Assembly: GCF_032814565.1 (NCBI RefSeq)
Contig: NZ_CP136521.1
Location: 1,398,501-1,462,500, forward strand
DNA length: 64,000 bases
Source of the DNA: Hwangdonia lutea
GTDB taxonomy: Bacteria; Bacteroidota; Bacteroidia; Flavobacteriales; Flavobacteriaceae
Direction: 5' to 3'
Positions within the stretch are counted from its first letter, which is position 1. Every line of letters begins with the position of its first letter. The position numbers and the translations under genes were made by a program. Shown here piece after piece: positions 42,287-50,635 of the stretch. The notes beneath the pieces are model-generated. The model had not been told where the DNA came from, ran no database searches, and was given only the letters and a program-made list of their open reading frames with translations.

Positions 42287-42530
42287 CTACAAAACTGAAA
42301 AACAGATTAAAAATTTACTTGGGGGAACAGTTAGGTGGATTTTAGCTTACCTCTATGGTATTATTTTAAAAAAAGAGAAACCTAAAAGAAAAGATTTTAT
42401 TTTTGGACCTAAAAAGGAAGAAGATTATTTCGGGTACACAAATACGCAACATAGAAATACCATTTCTGCCATTATTGCTTCATTTTTAATATTAAAAATA
42501 ATAATTAAATTTTTTAGATTACTATTTTAA
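42273..42530 (+). CDS. Small membrane protein of unknown function
   Basis: 85 residues from an ATG overlapping the end of tag by 14 bases (MKKYSYKTEKQIKNLLGG). It holds a helix-like segment (GTVRWILAYLYGIILKK), a basic stretch and a C-terminal hydrophobic helix (ISAIIASFLILKIIIKFFRLLF). Its tail overlaps the 3' end of aat by 9 bases. Translational coupling with tag is possible. No family recognised. Confidence 0.5.
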   Translation: MKKYSYKTEKQIKNLLGGTVRWILAYLYGIILKKEKPKRKDFIFGPKKEEDYFGYTNTQHRNTISAIIASFLILKIIIKFFRLLF

Positions 42531-43148
42531 ATACTCCAAAAACAAATCTCTTGAAATCTCCTCAGCGCCCAAACTTTCTAAATGTTTGGTGTACACTTGG
42601 CAATCTATAAGCTTGTAATGTGTGTTTTGTATAAACGTTATAAAACCAGCTTTACTGGCGTTGCTTTCTTTGGTAAACATGCTTTCGCCACAAAACACAT
42701 TATTGCCCAAATCGATGCCGTATAAACCAGCAACTAGATTGTTATCGCGCCAAACTTCAACGGATTTTGCATAGCCCAATTCGTGTAGTTTCGTGTATGC
42801 CTCAATCATAGTATTGGTTATCCAAGTGCCTGTTTGTCCGTTGCGTTTTATTTTCGAGCATTCGGTAATCACCGCTTTAAACGCTTTGTTTACGGTAACG
42901 GTATAATCGCGATTGCGCAATATTTGTTTCATGCTTTTTGACACTTTAAGCTTTTCTGGAAACAGCACAAATCGCGGATGGGGCGACCACCATAAAATAG
43001 GCTCTTCGGCCTCAAACCAAGGAAAAATACCGTTTTTATAAGCGTGCAACAGACGCTCAACCGACAAATCACCTCCAATGGCGAGTAATCCGTCTTCGGT
43101 GGCTTCATTTACGTTTGGGAACCAAATCTTATTTGTTAAGTAGTGCAT
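42522..43148 (-). CDS. aat: Leucyl/phenylalanyl-tRNA-protein transferase
   Basis: 208 residues. Motifs typical of Aat: WFPNVNEATEDGLLAIGGDLSVERLLHAYKNGIFPWFE, WWSPHPRFVLFPEKLKVSKS, GLYGIDLGNNVFCGESMFTKESNASK and a C-terminal LESLGAEEISRDLFLEYL. It adds Leu or Phe to N-terminal Arg/Lys of proteins, marking them for ClpS/ClpAP. The 3' end overlaps the small gene above. Confidence 0.96.
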   Translation of the reverse strand: MHYLTNKIWFPNVNEATEDGLLAIGGDLSVERLLHAYKNGIFPWFEAEEPILWWSPHPRFVLFPEKLKVSKSMKQILRNRDYTVTVNKAFKAVITECSKIKRNGQTGTWITNTMIEAYTKLHELGYAKSVEVWRDNNLVAGLYGIDLGNNVFCGESMFTKESNASKAGFITFIQNTHYKLIDCQVYTKHLESLGAEEISRDLFLEYLK

Positions 43149-43271
43149 TATAATAATAATTGACAGATTGCCACACTTCGACCGCGCACAATGTAGGCTG
43201 TTTCATCCTCGCAATAACGTAAAAATAAAAAAACCTCCTAGTTTCAAAAAACAAAGAGGTTGTATAATTAA

Positions 43272-43297
43272 GATTCCCACCTACGCGGGAATGACAA
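43272..43297. repeat. ATTCCCAC small hairpin repeat
   Basis: ATTCCCAC and GCGGGAAT around CTAC, followed by GACAA. Lies just after the stop of the DUF3127 gene. Confidence 0.75.
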
Positions 43298-43307
43298 ACT
43301 AGTTTTA

Positions 43308-43685
43308 TTAAAAAGGCAAATCGTCGTGATCGTCTTCTTTTAAATCGCCTGCAGGCTCAAACGCATCCATTGGTGGCACAGGCGGTAAGTTTTCGCCAGT
43401 AGCTTCAGTTTGTAAAGCTTCTATTCTCCAGCCTTGAATTGAGTTGAAATATTTAGTTTCGCCTTGTGGATTAACCCACTCTCTACCACGTAAATTAATA
43501 TTTATTTTTACTTGTTGCCCTACTTGATAGTTATTTAGTAAGTCTGTTTTATCTTGTACAAATTCCACCATAATGTGTTGTGGATATTGCTCTTCAGTAG
43601 TTACAACTATTTCTCTTTTTCTAAACCCATTGTTTCCAAAAGTTTGAGTTTCTCCTACCATTTTTATTCTTCCTTGAACTTCCAT
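43308..43685 (-). CDS. DUF3127 protein with SSB-like acidic tail
   Basis: 125 residues. The N-terminal OB-like domain (MEVQGRIKMVGETQTFGNNGFRKREIVV...EFVQDKTDLLNNYQVGQQVKININLRGREWV) is of the DUF3127 family, related to single-strand DNA-binding proteins. The last residues are DDHDDLPF, nearly identical to the tip of the SSB at 63149 (DNDDLPF). In SSB this tip binds many partner proteins, so this protein may share partners, for example in repair. Function not shown. Confidence 0.88.
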   Translation of the reverse strand: MEVQGRIKMVGETQTFGNNGFRKREIVVTTEEQYPQHIMVEFVQDKTDLLNNYQVGQQVKININLRGREWVNPQGETKYFNSIQGWRIEALQTEATGENLPPVPPMDAFEPAGDLKEDDHDDLPF

Positions 43686-43737
43686 TTAATCTATTTTTAT
43701 TCTTTATTAATATTCTTTATTTAGTATGGTCTTAAAA

Positions 43738-44607
43738 TTAAGACAGTAATATTTTCCAAGCACTTTCAACATCGCCAAAACTTAAATAATTTCGCGCCAA
43801 TTTATGTTTTTGCCGGTGCGTTGCCGTTTTAATGTTTGGGTAACGTTCGCCCAAATCTTTAACAAACTCATCAACGCTAGCTTCGGTTGGCAAAGCTTCA
43901 ATATTACCCAACATGCCCAAATCGTTTCCAGTTAAAACCATGCTGTTTTTTACAAAATCAGGAAAACTATCAACACCAATACCTAAGGTTGATAAGGGTT
44001 TTGGGATTTCAAAAAAACCTTTTTTAGCTCTGCTGTAGTAACTGCCACCGGCTCGGGCTACTAAATCTAATTTTTGTTGATTTATGGCGCCATCTTCATT
44101 TAAAACCTCATCATCAATATGTAGTTTTACAACTTCGCAAATAATTAAATTTCCCGCGCCACCTTCGCTTCCCAATTTCACAATCTGGTTGACTTTACAC
44201 TCAAATTGCACGGGCGATTCGGCCACACGAAAGGGTTTTACAATATCGGATTTCAACATGGTTAAACCCGCCTTTTCAAACTCGTTAACCCCTTCGGCAT
44301 ATTCGGTGCTACTTAACGATGCTTGATGCACCATATCGTAATTCACCACATTTATCACCACTTCTTTTATGGCCTCAACATTTTCCAAGGTGTGTTTGGT
44401 GGTGTTATTTCTAACCCGACGCGCCGGTGAAAAAATCATAATGGGCGGGTTGGCACTAAACACATTAAAAAAACTAAATGGCGATAAGTTTGGGTTACCT
44501 TCGGCATCTAAAGTACTTGCAAAAGCAATAGGTCGCGGTGCCACGGCGCTTAACAAATAACTATGTAATTTGCCTATTGAAAGGTCTTTAGGTTCAAACG
44601 ACGTCAT
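43738..44607 (-). CDS. Flavin reductase-like FMN-binding protein
   Basis: 289 residues. The flavin reductase-like domain spans about residues 10-205: LLSAVAPRPIAFASTLDAEGNPNLSPFSFFNVFSANPPIMIFSP and VVINVVNYDMVHQASLSS bind FMN. The extra C-terminal 80 residues (LARNYLSFGDVESAWKILL) are typical for the long Bacteroidota form. The substrate is unknown; some relatives reduce ketones or quinones. Single gene. Confidence 0.9.
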   Translation of the reverse strand: MTSFEPKDLSIGKLHSYLLSAVAPRPIAFASTLDAEGNPNLSPFSFFNVFSANPPIMIFSPARRVRNNTTKHTLENVEAIKEVVINVVNYDMVHQASLSSTEYAEGVNEFEKAGLTMLKSDIVKPFRVAESPVQFECKVNQIVKLGSEGGAGNLIICEVVKLHIDDEVLNEDGAINQQKLDLVARAGGSYYSRAKKGFFEIPKPLSTLGIGVDSFPDFVKNSMVLTGNDLGMLGNIEALPTEASVDEFVKDLGERYPNIKTATHRQKHKLARNYLSFGDVESAWKILLS

Positions 44608-44817
44608 TTAACTTTAAAAGTTTTCACAAAACTAATCAAAAAAAACATGATAATTTAAACTAGTTTTCAACATTAGTTTGCCACTGTCAACAATTTACAA
44701 TTATTTTCGCCAGATGGCCTGCAATGATGCTAGCAAATAACTAAAAACCGATTTACCACCAACTCGCGCAATAATATTAACAGATTTGCATTATATTACT
44801 GATTAATTAAAATTGGA

Positions 44818-45975
44818 ATGATTTTTACCGAGTACAAAAATACGTTTCGTTGGGTTATGATAGCCGCTTCGTTTATAATCGTATCGCTTATCTTATGGAA
44901 AACCTATGAGTTTTTTCAGCATTTTAAAGAGGAAGAGCGTGTAAAAATGGAAAATTGGTCGTTTGCCCAAACCGATTTACAAAAAATGAACAACCTTAAT
45001 GTTGATATGGGCAATTTGCCCCTAAAGGTAATTACAAGCAACACCACAACACCAATGATTCTGGTTGATTCGGATGGTAACATTTCGAGCTATAACAACA
45101 TTGACGATACCAAAGCCGTAGATTCAACTTATCTTAAAAACCTAATTTTAAAATTTGAAAAGGAAAATACGCCCATAGAGGTGAAACAAGATGGCGAAAT
45201 TATAAGCACGATATATTATGGAAATTCGCCATTGTTAAACAAACTGGTTTATTATCCGTTTGCATTAATTTTAATAGTAGTTTTGTTTGGTGCCGTTATA
45301 TTTTTCTTTTATCGCAGCAATAAAAATGCCACTCAAAACAAACTATGGTCGGGCATGGCAAAGGAAACGGCACATCAAATTGGTACGCCGCTATCTTCTT
45401 TAATTGGATGGACTGAGATTTTAAAAAGTGAAGAAGTAAATCCTGAATATATTGTTGAAATTGAAAAGGATGTGGACCGCCTGAAAACCATTACCGAGCG
45501 TTTTAGTAAAATAGGCTCCATCCCCACTTTGGAAGTTGCCGATATTATAAAAGAAACCATTGATGCTTACGATTATTTAAAATCGAGATCATCAAAACTC
45601 ATCGATTTTGAAATTATAACCCCAAGCGGAGACATCCCCGTTAAACTCAATAAACAACTGTATAGTTGGGTAATTGAAAACTTGGTTAAAAACGCTATTG
45701 ATGCCATGAAAGGCAGGGGCAGGCTTACCGTTGAAATCTCTCAGCTTGAAAATAACGTAAAAGTAAGTGTAACCGATACCGGAAAGGGGATTCCTAAAAA
45801 TGAATTTAAAAAAATATTCGAACCCGGATTTACCTCAAAAAAACGCGGTTGGGGATTGGGTTTATCGCTTACAAAACGTATTATAGAAGATTTTCACAAT
45901 GGGCAAATTAAAGTGTTGCAATCTGAATTAAACAAAGGTACCACCATACAAATTGCTTTAACACGAGCCGTTTAA
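44818..45975 (+). CDS. Sensor histidine kinase, orphan
   Basis: 385 residues: membrane helix at 11-28 (WVMIAASFIIVSLILWKTY), a 120-residue periplasmic sensor domain, helix 2 at 140-165, then HisKA H-box AKETAHQIGTPLSSLIGWTE, N-box YSWVIENLVKNAIDAMKGRG, and G-boxes VSVTDTGKGIPKNEFKKIFEPGF, KKRGWGLGLSLTKRI. There is no response regulator nearby, so its partner is elsewhere. Followed at 12 bases by a small zinc-ribbon membrane protein. Confidence 0.93.
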   Translation: MIFTEYKNTFRWVMIAASFIIVSLILWKTYEFFQHFKEEERVKMENWSFAQTDLQKMNNLNVDMGNLPLKVITSNTTTPMILVDSDGNISSYNNIDDTKAVDSTYLKNLILKFEKENTPIEVKQDGEIISTIYYGNSPLLNKLVYYPFALILIVVLFGAVIFFFYRSNKNATQNKLWSGMAKETAHQIGTPLSSLIGWTEILKSEEVNPEYIVEIEKDVDRLKTITERFSKIGSIPTLEVADIIKETIDAYDYLKSRSSKLIDFEIITPSGDIPVKLNKQLYSWVIENLVKNAIDAMKGRGRLTVEISQLENNVKVSVTDTGKGIPKNEFKKIFEPGFTSKKRGWGLGLSLTKRIIEDFHNGQIKVLQSELNKGTTIQIALTRAV

Positions 45976-45987
45976 AATTGTTAATTT

Positions 45988-46338
45988 ATGTCTGAAAAAT
46001 TTATAACCATAAAAGAAGTTGCGCTAAATAACAACTGCCCCGAATGCTATAGTAAAGATGGGCTGCGCTTAACCTTTAAGCAGAAATTTTTAGATACCAA
46101 ATTTTACAAATCGATTACCGCCGATGTTAGCAGCAGTATTGCTTGTAAAACCTGTAATACTACGATTTACCCTGTACAATGGACCGATGACATTGAACGC
46201 GTTTTTGAATACCACCATAGAGCATTAGAGCCCAAAAAAGCATCAACTTACTTAAAAAAACTATCGTGGATTGCTATCCTTTTCATCGCCATAGTAATAG
46301 CGGGTATAGTTTTTACGGTGTTTTACGCCAAATTATAA
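45988..46338 (+). CDS. Zinc-ribbon membrane protein of unknown function
   Basis: 116 residues. Two Cys pairs (NNCPECYS at 15-20, ACKTCNT near 55) can bind zinc; between them a basic strand segment. A C-terminal helix (LSWIAILFIAIVIAGIVFTVFYA) anchors it in the membrane. It is 12 bases after the histidine kinase gene, probably co-transcribed, and may modulate or accompany it. Its stop overlaps the convergent HIT gene by a few bases. Confidence 0.75.
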   Translation: MSEKFITIKEVALNNNCPECYSKDGLRLTFKQKFLDTKFYKSITADVSSSIACKTCNTTIYPVQWTDDIERVFEYHHRALEPKKASTYLKKLSWIAILFIAIVIAGIVFTVFYAKL

Positions 46339-46722
46339 TTGTGCCTTTATAGCTTCGGCCGTCGCTTGAAATTCTTCAGCAGTCATTTTTGTTTTTTGGA
46401 TAAAACGCGCGTCTTCCATAGAGTGCAGCGGAATTAAATGCACATGCACATGCGGCACTTCCAACCCAATAACGCTCATCCCAACGCGTAGGCACGGAAT
46501 GGCCTTTCTAATAGCCAAAGCTACTTGTCTGGAAAATTCCATTAAGCCATGATATGTCACTTCATCTAAATCGAAAATTTTATCCACTTCCTTTTTAGGA
46601 ATACAAAGTGTATGACCTTGGCTGTTTGGATTTACATCAAGAAAAGCTAAAAAATCGTCGGTTTCGGCAACCTTATAACAAGGAATTTCGCCATTTACTA
46701 TTTTCGTGAAAATTGATGCCAT
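46333..46722 (-). CDS. HIT-family nucleotide hydrolase
   Basis: 129 residues from ATG 46722 (MASIFTKIVNGEIPCYK). It has the HIT motif HVHVHLIPL near the C-terminus and FLDVNPNSQGHTLCIPKKE. HINT-branch proteins hydrolyse AMP-lysine and related nucleoside phosphoramidates. The 18-codon upstream extension to 46776 overlaps the greA terminator and is unlikely. Follows greA on the same strand, but a terminator separates them. Confidence 0.93.
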   Translation of the reverse strand: MASIFTKIVNGEIPCYKVAETDDFLAFLDVNPNSQGHTLCIPKKEVDKIFDLDEVTYHGLMEFSRQVALAIRKAIPCLRVGMSVIGLEVPHVHVHLIPLHSMEDARFIQKTKMTAEEFQATAEAIKAQL

Positions 46723-46756
46723 AAATCTTGAGGGTTTTGAGAGTATATGTAAATAT

Positions 46757-46793
46757 AAAAGATTCCTGCTTAACATTAAACAGGAATCTTTTA
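46757..46793 (-). terminator. Intrinsic terminator after greA
   Basis: AAAAGATTCCTG pairs with CAGGAATCTTTT around a 12-base loop; T-rich on the minus strand. It uses the same ATTCCTG stem as the small hairpin repeats. Confidence 0.85.
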
Positions 46794-46807
46794 TATTTAT
46801 TCAGTTG

Positions 46808-46867
46808 AGGCTGTGTAATAAGCAACGCTAATGTCACATTGAGCAATAAAGAATTTTTAGACAGCCT
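46808..46867. repeat. AGGCTGT/ACAGCCT inverted repeat
   Basis: AGGCTGT at 46808-46814 and ACAGCCT at 46861-46867, with TGTCACATTGAGC in the loop. Lies between greA and its terminator. Confidence 0.55.
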
Positions 46868-46878
46868 TATCTATTAAT

Positions 46879-47352
46879 TTATCTGGAAATCTCAATAATA
46901 TCAAATTTCATCACACCATTTGGCACTTGTATTTCGGCCACTTCACCAACCGATTTACCTAACAAGCCTTTACCGATAGGAGAATTTACCGATATTTTAC
47001 CCGCAGCTAAATCTGCTTCACCATCTGCAACCAAAGTGTAGTTCATTTCCATACCATTGGTCTGGTTTTTAATCTTCACCTTAGACAATACCAATACTTT
47101 TGAAGTGTCTAATTGCGACTCATCAATTACGCGCGCACCGGCCAAGGCATCTTCTAATTTGGCAATGCGCATTTCTAACATCCCTTGAGCCTCTTTGGCG
47201 GCATCGTATTCGGCGTTTTCACTTAAATCGCCTTTATCTCTGGCTTCTGCAATGGCTCTTGACGCTTTTACGCGCTCCACATCCTTTAATTGCTTTAACT
47301 CTGCTCTCAATTTTTTTAATCCTTCTGGTGTATAGTATGATACTTTACTCAT
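46879..47352 (-). CDS. greA: Transcription elongation factor GreA
   Basis: 157 residues. N-terminal coiled coil (YTPEGLKKLRAELKQLKDVERVKASRAIAEARDKGDLSENAEYDAAKE) with the catalytic acidic tip DLSENAEYD, then the C-terminal FKBP-like domain (SKVKIKNQTNGMEMNYTLV...VNSPIGKGLLGKSVGEVAEIQVP). It rescues arrested RNA polymerase by RNA cleavage. A -7 box candidate lies far upstream at 47480, with a long hairpin in the leader. Confidence 0.97.
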   Translation of the reverse strand: MSKVSYYTPEGLKKLRAELKQLKDVERVKASRAIAEARDKGDLSENAEYDAAKEAQGMLEMRIAKLEDALAGARVIDESQLDTSKVLVLSKVKIKNQTNGMEMNYTLVADGEADLAAGKISVNSPIGKGLLGKSVGEVAEIQVPNGVMKFDIIEISR

Positions 47353-47380
47353 AACATCATCGTTTATTTAATAATAAAGA

Positions 47381-47444
47381 TGCTGAAACAAAAGATTCAT
47401 GAATATCTTGATTTAAATGGATATTTGAATAAACAAGTTCAGCA
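47381..47444. repeat. TGCTGAA/TTCAGCA inverted repeat in greA leader
   Basis: TGCTGAA at 47381-47387 and TTCAGCA at 47438-47444, with an inner pairing of ATTCA..ATATC and GATAT..TGAAT. Belongs to the ATGCTGAA family seen in leuS and at 54049. Confidence 0.55.
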
Positions 47445-47479
47445 CATAAAAAAAATCCCGCGTACACGAGATTGCTTAA

Positions 47480-47487
47480 CAAATATA
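47480..47487 (-). promoter_or_regulatory. Candidate -7 box for greA
   Basis: TATATTTG on the minus strand, 127 bases before the start; the leader contains the repeat at 47381-47444. Confidence 0.45.
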
Positions 47488-47546
47488 CAAAATATTTATC
47501 TCAATTTCCTTTTTGTTAGTAAATTGCGATTTAATTTTAAAACCTC

Positions 47547-47972
47547 ATGAAGCCTTATTTCTATATTTTAATTCTGATATTTTTCACGGCGTGCAGCAAA
47601 AATAATGATGATAAAAACTGTAAATTTTTATTGGATGTAAGTGTTAACGTAACTATCAATTTAAATTTGCCACAATACAACCAACTTAATTCGATAGGCA
47701 ATTCTGTTTACGTGGCCAACGCGGGCAATGGTGGCGTAATTGTTACCAATGCCGGTTCTGGGTTTTTAGCTTGGGACGCTGCCGACCCCAACCACGCACC
47801 AACCTCTTGTTCGGTAGTTTCAGGTTCTGGATTAGAAGGTACTTGTGGTTGTACAGATGCCAACAAATATAGTTTTGTAACCGGACAACCTCTAGAAAAT
47901 TCAACCCTGCAATGTGGTTTAAGAAATTACCGTGTTGAACAAAACGGGAACTCACTTTTAATTTTCAATTAA
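47547..47972 (+). CDS. Lipoprotein, Rieske-like fold without iron ligands
   Basis: 141 residues. Lipobox FTAC at 16 then KNNDDKNC. The C-terminal part follows the order of a Rieske domain: DAADPNHAPTSCSVV, then TCGCTDANKYSFVTGQPLENST, then LRNYRVEQNGNSLLIFN. In true Rieske proteins these segments are CxH and CxxH; here they are CS and CGCTD, with no His. So it is probably a non-iron relative. Bacteroidota have many such lipoproteins. Function unknown. Confidence 0.7.
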   Translation: MKPYFYILILIFFTACSKNNDDKNCKFLLDVSVNVTINLNLPQYNQLNSIGNSVYVANAGNGGVIVTNAGSGFLAWDAADPNHAPTSCSVVSGSGLEGTCGCTDANKYSFVTGQPLENSTLQCGLRNYRVEQNGNSLLIFN

Positions 47973-48027
47973 AGCCTCCCCTAACCCCATTATAGGAGGG
48001 GAATTAGAAAGTTCAACTATACTTTTA

Positions 48028-48053
48028 GATTCCCGATTTCTCGGGAATGACAG
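48028..48053. repeat. ATTCCCGA small hairpin repeat
   Basis: ATTCCCGA pairs with TCGGGAAT around TTTC, followed by GACAG. Confidence 0.8.
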
Positions 48054-48065
48054 TTTCAAGGGAAA

Positions 48066-48086
48066 CCCCGAGGTAGAACCTCGGGG
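48066..48086. terminator. Hairpin between convergent genes (likely TonB receptor terminator)
   Basis: CCCCGAGG pairs with CCTCGGGG around five bases. The T run on the minus side is short (TTT), so termination may be partial. Confidence 0.6.
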
Positions 48087-48097
48087 AATTCTTTTCA

Positions 48098-50335
48098 TTA
48101 AAACTTTAAGGTTGCCCCAAGCAAAAAGTTTGTGGTTGCTTGCGGATAGTAGCCTGCACCCTCAATGGTTGTTGTAACTCCCGGAGTGCTCCAAGTGTCA
48201 TCATAGGTATAATAATATCCGTTTGACACATATTTTTCACCAAAAATATTATTTACCAATCCAGAAAGTGTAATGGATTTAAAAAGCGATTTGGTTTTAA
48301 TTTCATAAGTGACATTAAAATCATTTACAAAATAACTGTCTAATTTTGAGGCTTCCGAATCGTTATTTCCCATAAATTGTTCACCGACGTATTTGCTTAA
48401 AAAAGACATTTGAAAATGTGTTGATGGACTATAAATCAAAGCATTGGCCGCAACCAGCTCCGGTGAAAATGAAATATTTGTTTTACCTAAATTTTCTAAA
48501 ACCCCATCACGTTGGAAAAACGATTCTTTATTTTTATTTGAACTTATTGTAAAATTTGGTTGCACAGCAAACTGCTCAGAAATCCGTATAGCGGCATCAA
48601 CCTCTAAGCCCAAACGATAACTTTCGCCACTATTGGTTCTAATAGGTGTGCCCGTATTGTCTATGGCACCTGTTAAAACCAATTGCTCATTGTATAGCAT
48701 ATAATAGGCATTGGCGTTAATTCTGAATGCTCTATTACGGTGCCTCCAACCTAATTCGAAATCGTTTAACTGCTCTGGTTTTATGTTTGGATTGCTTTCA
48801 AAATCGCTGCGGCTTGGTTCTCGATTTGCCCGAGCATAAGAAAAATACAGGTTGTTATTAGCATCCAATTCATACGTAATTCCCGCTTTGGGATTGAAAA
48901 AGTTATACTGCTCATCAACCAATAAATTAATTCTGTCTGATGTTAAACCGGTGGTTTTATAATTTACAAAACGCATTTGCAAATCGCCGTACAAACTCAC
49001 CTTATCATTAAGTCTGTATGTGGCCTTTGTAAATAGACTAAAGTCTTTTTTCTTGCCTTGTCCGTTATAATAATGGTCGCCTATTTCAGAATCACTGGCA
49101 AAACGCGCCCATATTATTTCACCAAAATGGTCGCCAATATAACTGCTGTACGATAGTCCAAAATTCATGTCCAATACATTCTTTTTATAATTTGCACCGG
49201 CATTTACAACATAAAAGTTGTTATCTAACCAACGGCGACGAATTAAATCGGTTTCATCAATGGTTTCGCCACCTATATTTATTGGGGTTAAATCATATTC
49301 ATCAAAAGGCTCGTCTTCTTTATATTGTTCAAAATAACCACGTCCTTTGGTATAATTCAACGCTAGGTTTGTAGACCAATAGTTGTTGTATCGTTCATTC
49401 CAATGCAATTGATAATGGTCTTGCTGATAATTATCTTCTTCATTTTCATGAAATTGAGTATTCCCATTTTCATCGGTGTATTCACCAGCGGTATTATAGG
49501 TTCTATTATTGGCTAAAAGATCTAAATCCTCTAAACCATTCCAAGATTGATAGGTAATTTCATGGCCGCTAAAAGTAATGGCCTTTATTAACGTGTTGTC
49601 ATCGACATAAGCCCCTTGGAGGAAATACGATTTTAAATCGGATGAGGCCCTATCAATATAACCATCGGATTTAATTTTAGATAATCGCCCTGCAATTTCT
49701 ATGTTATTATTGAGTTTACCCGTGCTAAATTTAATACTGTGCTTTCTGGTATTATAACTTCCGAAGGTATTGGAAATTTCTCCCTTAGCTTCCTCTGAAA
49801 CCGCATCGGTAAGTACGTTAATACTCGCGCCAAAAGCACCCGAACCGTTGGTTGATGTACCTACGCCACGTTGTAATTGCAGACTTTCTACCGAAGATGC
49901 AAAATCGCCTAAATTCACCCAAAATGTCCCTAAAGACTCCGCATCGTTGTACGGAATACCATTGAGTGTAATATTGGTGGATTGCGCATTAATACCACGA
50001 ATGCGAATACCCGTGTAACCCACACCGGCACCGGCATCGGTAGTGGTTACAACCGACGGTAAATAGTTTAATAAAACAGGAATATCTTGCCCTAAATTGC
50101 GTTTTTCCAACTGTTTTTTAGTAACGTTGGAGTGTGTAATGGGCGATGTAGCATTTACACGAACGGCTTTCACTAAAACTTCGTCTAGTTTTTGTGTTTT
50201 AGTTGAATCTTGTTCGGTTTGATTTTGTTGTGCACTAACCCCAAAGGAAAGTAGAACACCAAATAAGGTTAAACACTTTTTTTGATAAGATTCCTGCCTT
50301 CGCAGGAATGACAAATTTTCGAATAAATTTTTCAT
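48098..50335 (-). CDS. TonB-dependent receptor under TPP riboswitch (likely thiamine uptake)
   Basis: 745 residues. Signal sequence region 1-35, in which residues 8-16 (LSFLRRQES) are encoded by a hairpin repeat, then KKCLTLFGVLLSFGVSAQQ. Plug domain at about 55-175 (LLNYLPSVVTTTDAGAGVGYTGIRIRGINAQSTNITLNGIPYNDAES). The rest is a 22-strand barrel ending ATTNFLLGATLKF. A TPP riboswitch precedes it, so it should import thiamine or a thiamine relative across the outer membrane, powered by TonB. The PnuC/PnuT gene two genes upstream would carry it through the inner membrane. Confidence 0.95.
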   Translation of the reverse strand: MKNLFENLSFLRRQESYQKKCLTLFGVLLSFGVSAQQNQTEQDSTKTQKLDEVLVKAVRVNATSPITHSNVTKKQLEKRNLGQDIPVLLNYLPSVVTTTDAGAGVGYTGIRIRGINAQSTNITLNGIPYNDAESLGTFWVNLGDFASSVESLQLQRGVGTSTNGSGAFGASINVLTDAVSEEAKGEISNTFGSYNTRKHSIKFSTGKLNNNIEIAGRLSKIKSDGYIDRASSDLKSYFLQGAYVDDNTLIKAITFSGHEITYQSWNGLEDLDLLANNRTYNTAGEYTDENGNTQFHENEEDNYQQDHYQLHWNERYNNYWSTNLALNYTKGRGYFEQYKEDEPFDEYDLTPINIGGETIDETDLIRRRWLDNNFYVVNAGANYKKNVLDMNFGLSYSSYIGDHFGEIIWARFASDSEIGDHYYNGQGKKKDFSLFTKATYRLNDKVSLYGDLQMRFVNYKTTGLTSDRINLLVDEQYNFFNPKAGITYELDANNNLYFSYARANREPSRSDFESNPNIKPEQLNDFELGWRHRNRAFRINANAYYMLYNEQLVLTGAIDNTGTPIRTNSGESYRLGLEVDAAIRISEQFAVQPNFTISSNKNKESFFQRDGVLENLGKTNISFSPELVAANALIYSPSTHFQMSFLSKYVGEQFMGNNDSEASKLDSYFVNDFNVTYEIKTKSLFKSITLSGLVNNIFGEKYVSNGYYYTYDDTWSTPGVTTTIEGAGYYPQATTNFLLGATLKF
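50289..50315. repeat. ATTCCTGC small hairpin repeat inside TonB receptor coding region
   Basis: ATTCCTGC pairs with GCAGGAAT around CTTC, followed by GACAAA. On the minus strand it is translated as LSFLRRQES in the n-region of the signal peptide. Confidence 0.9.
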
Positions 50336-50499
50336 TACGATTGTTTAAAATCGAATAAAAAGAGGTAATTATTCTTTATTATTAATAATTAGTTTTTTTT
50401 GAACGTTAGAAATATTTAGTTGAAATTTAGCTTAGTTATTAGCATCAAACAAGATGAGCTAATCGCACTCGCTAAAAATGTCTACTAGACGTTTTCTTG

Positions 50500-50580
50500 A
50501 CGCTCGATTCCTAAACAGCATTACCTGTTCTAGGTTCAATGGGTGTGATCTCAGCCGATAATAGGCACCCCTTTTTTGAG
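50500..50580 (-). promoter_or_regulatory. TPP (THI-element) riboswitch
   Basis: On the minus strand the conserved blocks appear in order: GGGGTGCC, GGCTGAGAT, CACCC, TTGAACCT, CAGGTAATGCTG and GGAA. This is the thiamine pyrophosphate aptamer. It begins right after a -7 box and lies about 165 bases before the TonB receptor start. The expression platform is not clear: the only T run after it follows a weak GTCT/AGAC hairpin, so control could be at transcription or translation. Binding of TPP should lower expression of the receptor. Confidence 0.95.
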
Positions 50581-50587
50581 AACGCTG

Positions 50588-50595
50588 CAAAGTTA
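50588..50595 (-). promoter_or_regulatory. TAnnTTTG -7 box for riboswitch/receptor transcript
   Basis: TAACTTTG on the minus strand, 8 bases before the aptamer, so the receptor has its own promoter within the gap after arfB. Confidence 0.75.
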
Positions 50596-50635
50596 GATAA
50601 GAATTAACAATTAAAAGAGCAAAAGGGGAAAATAA

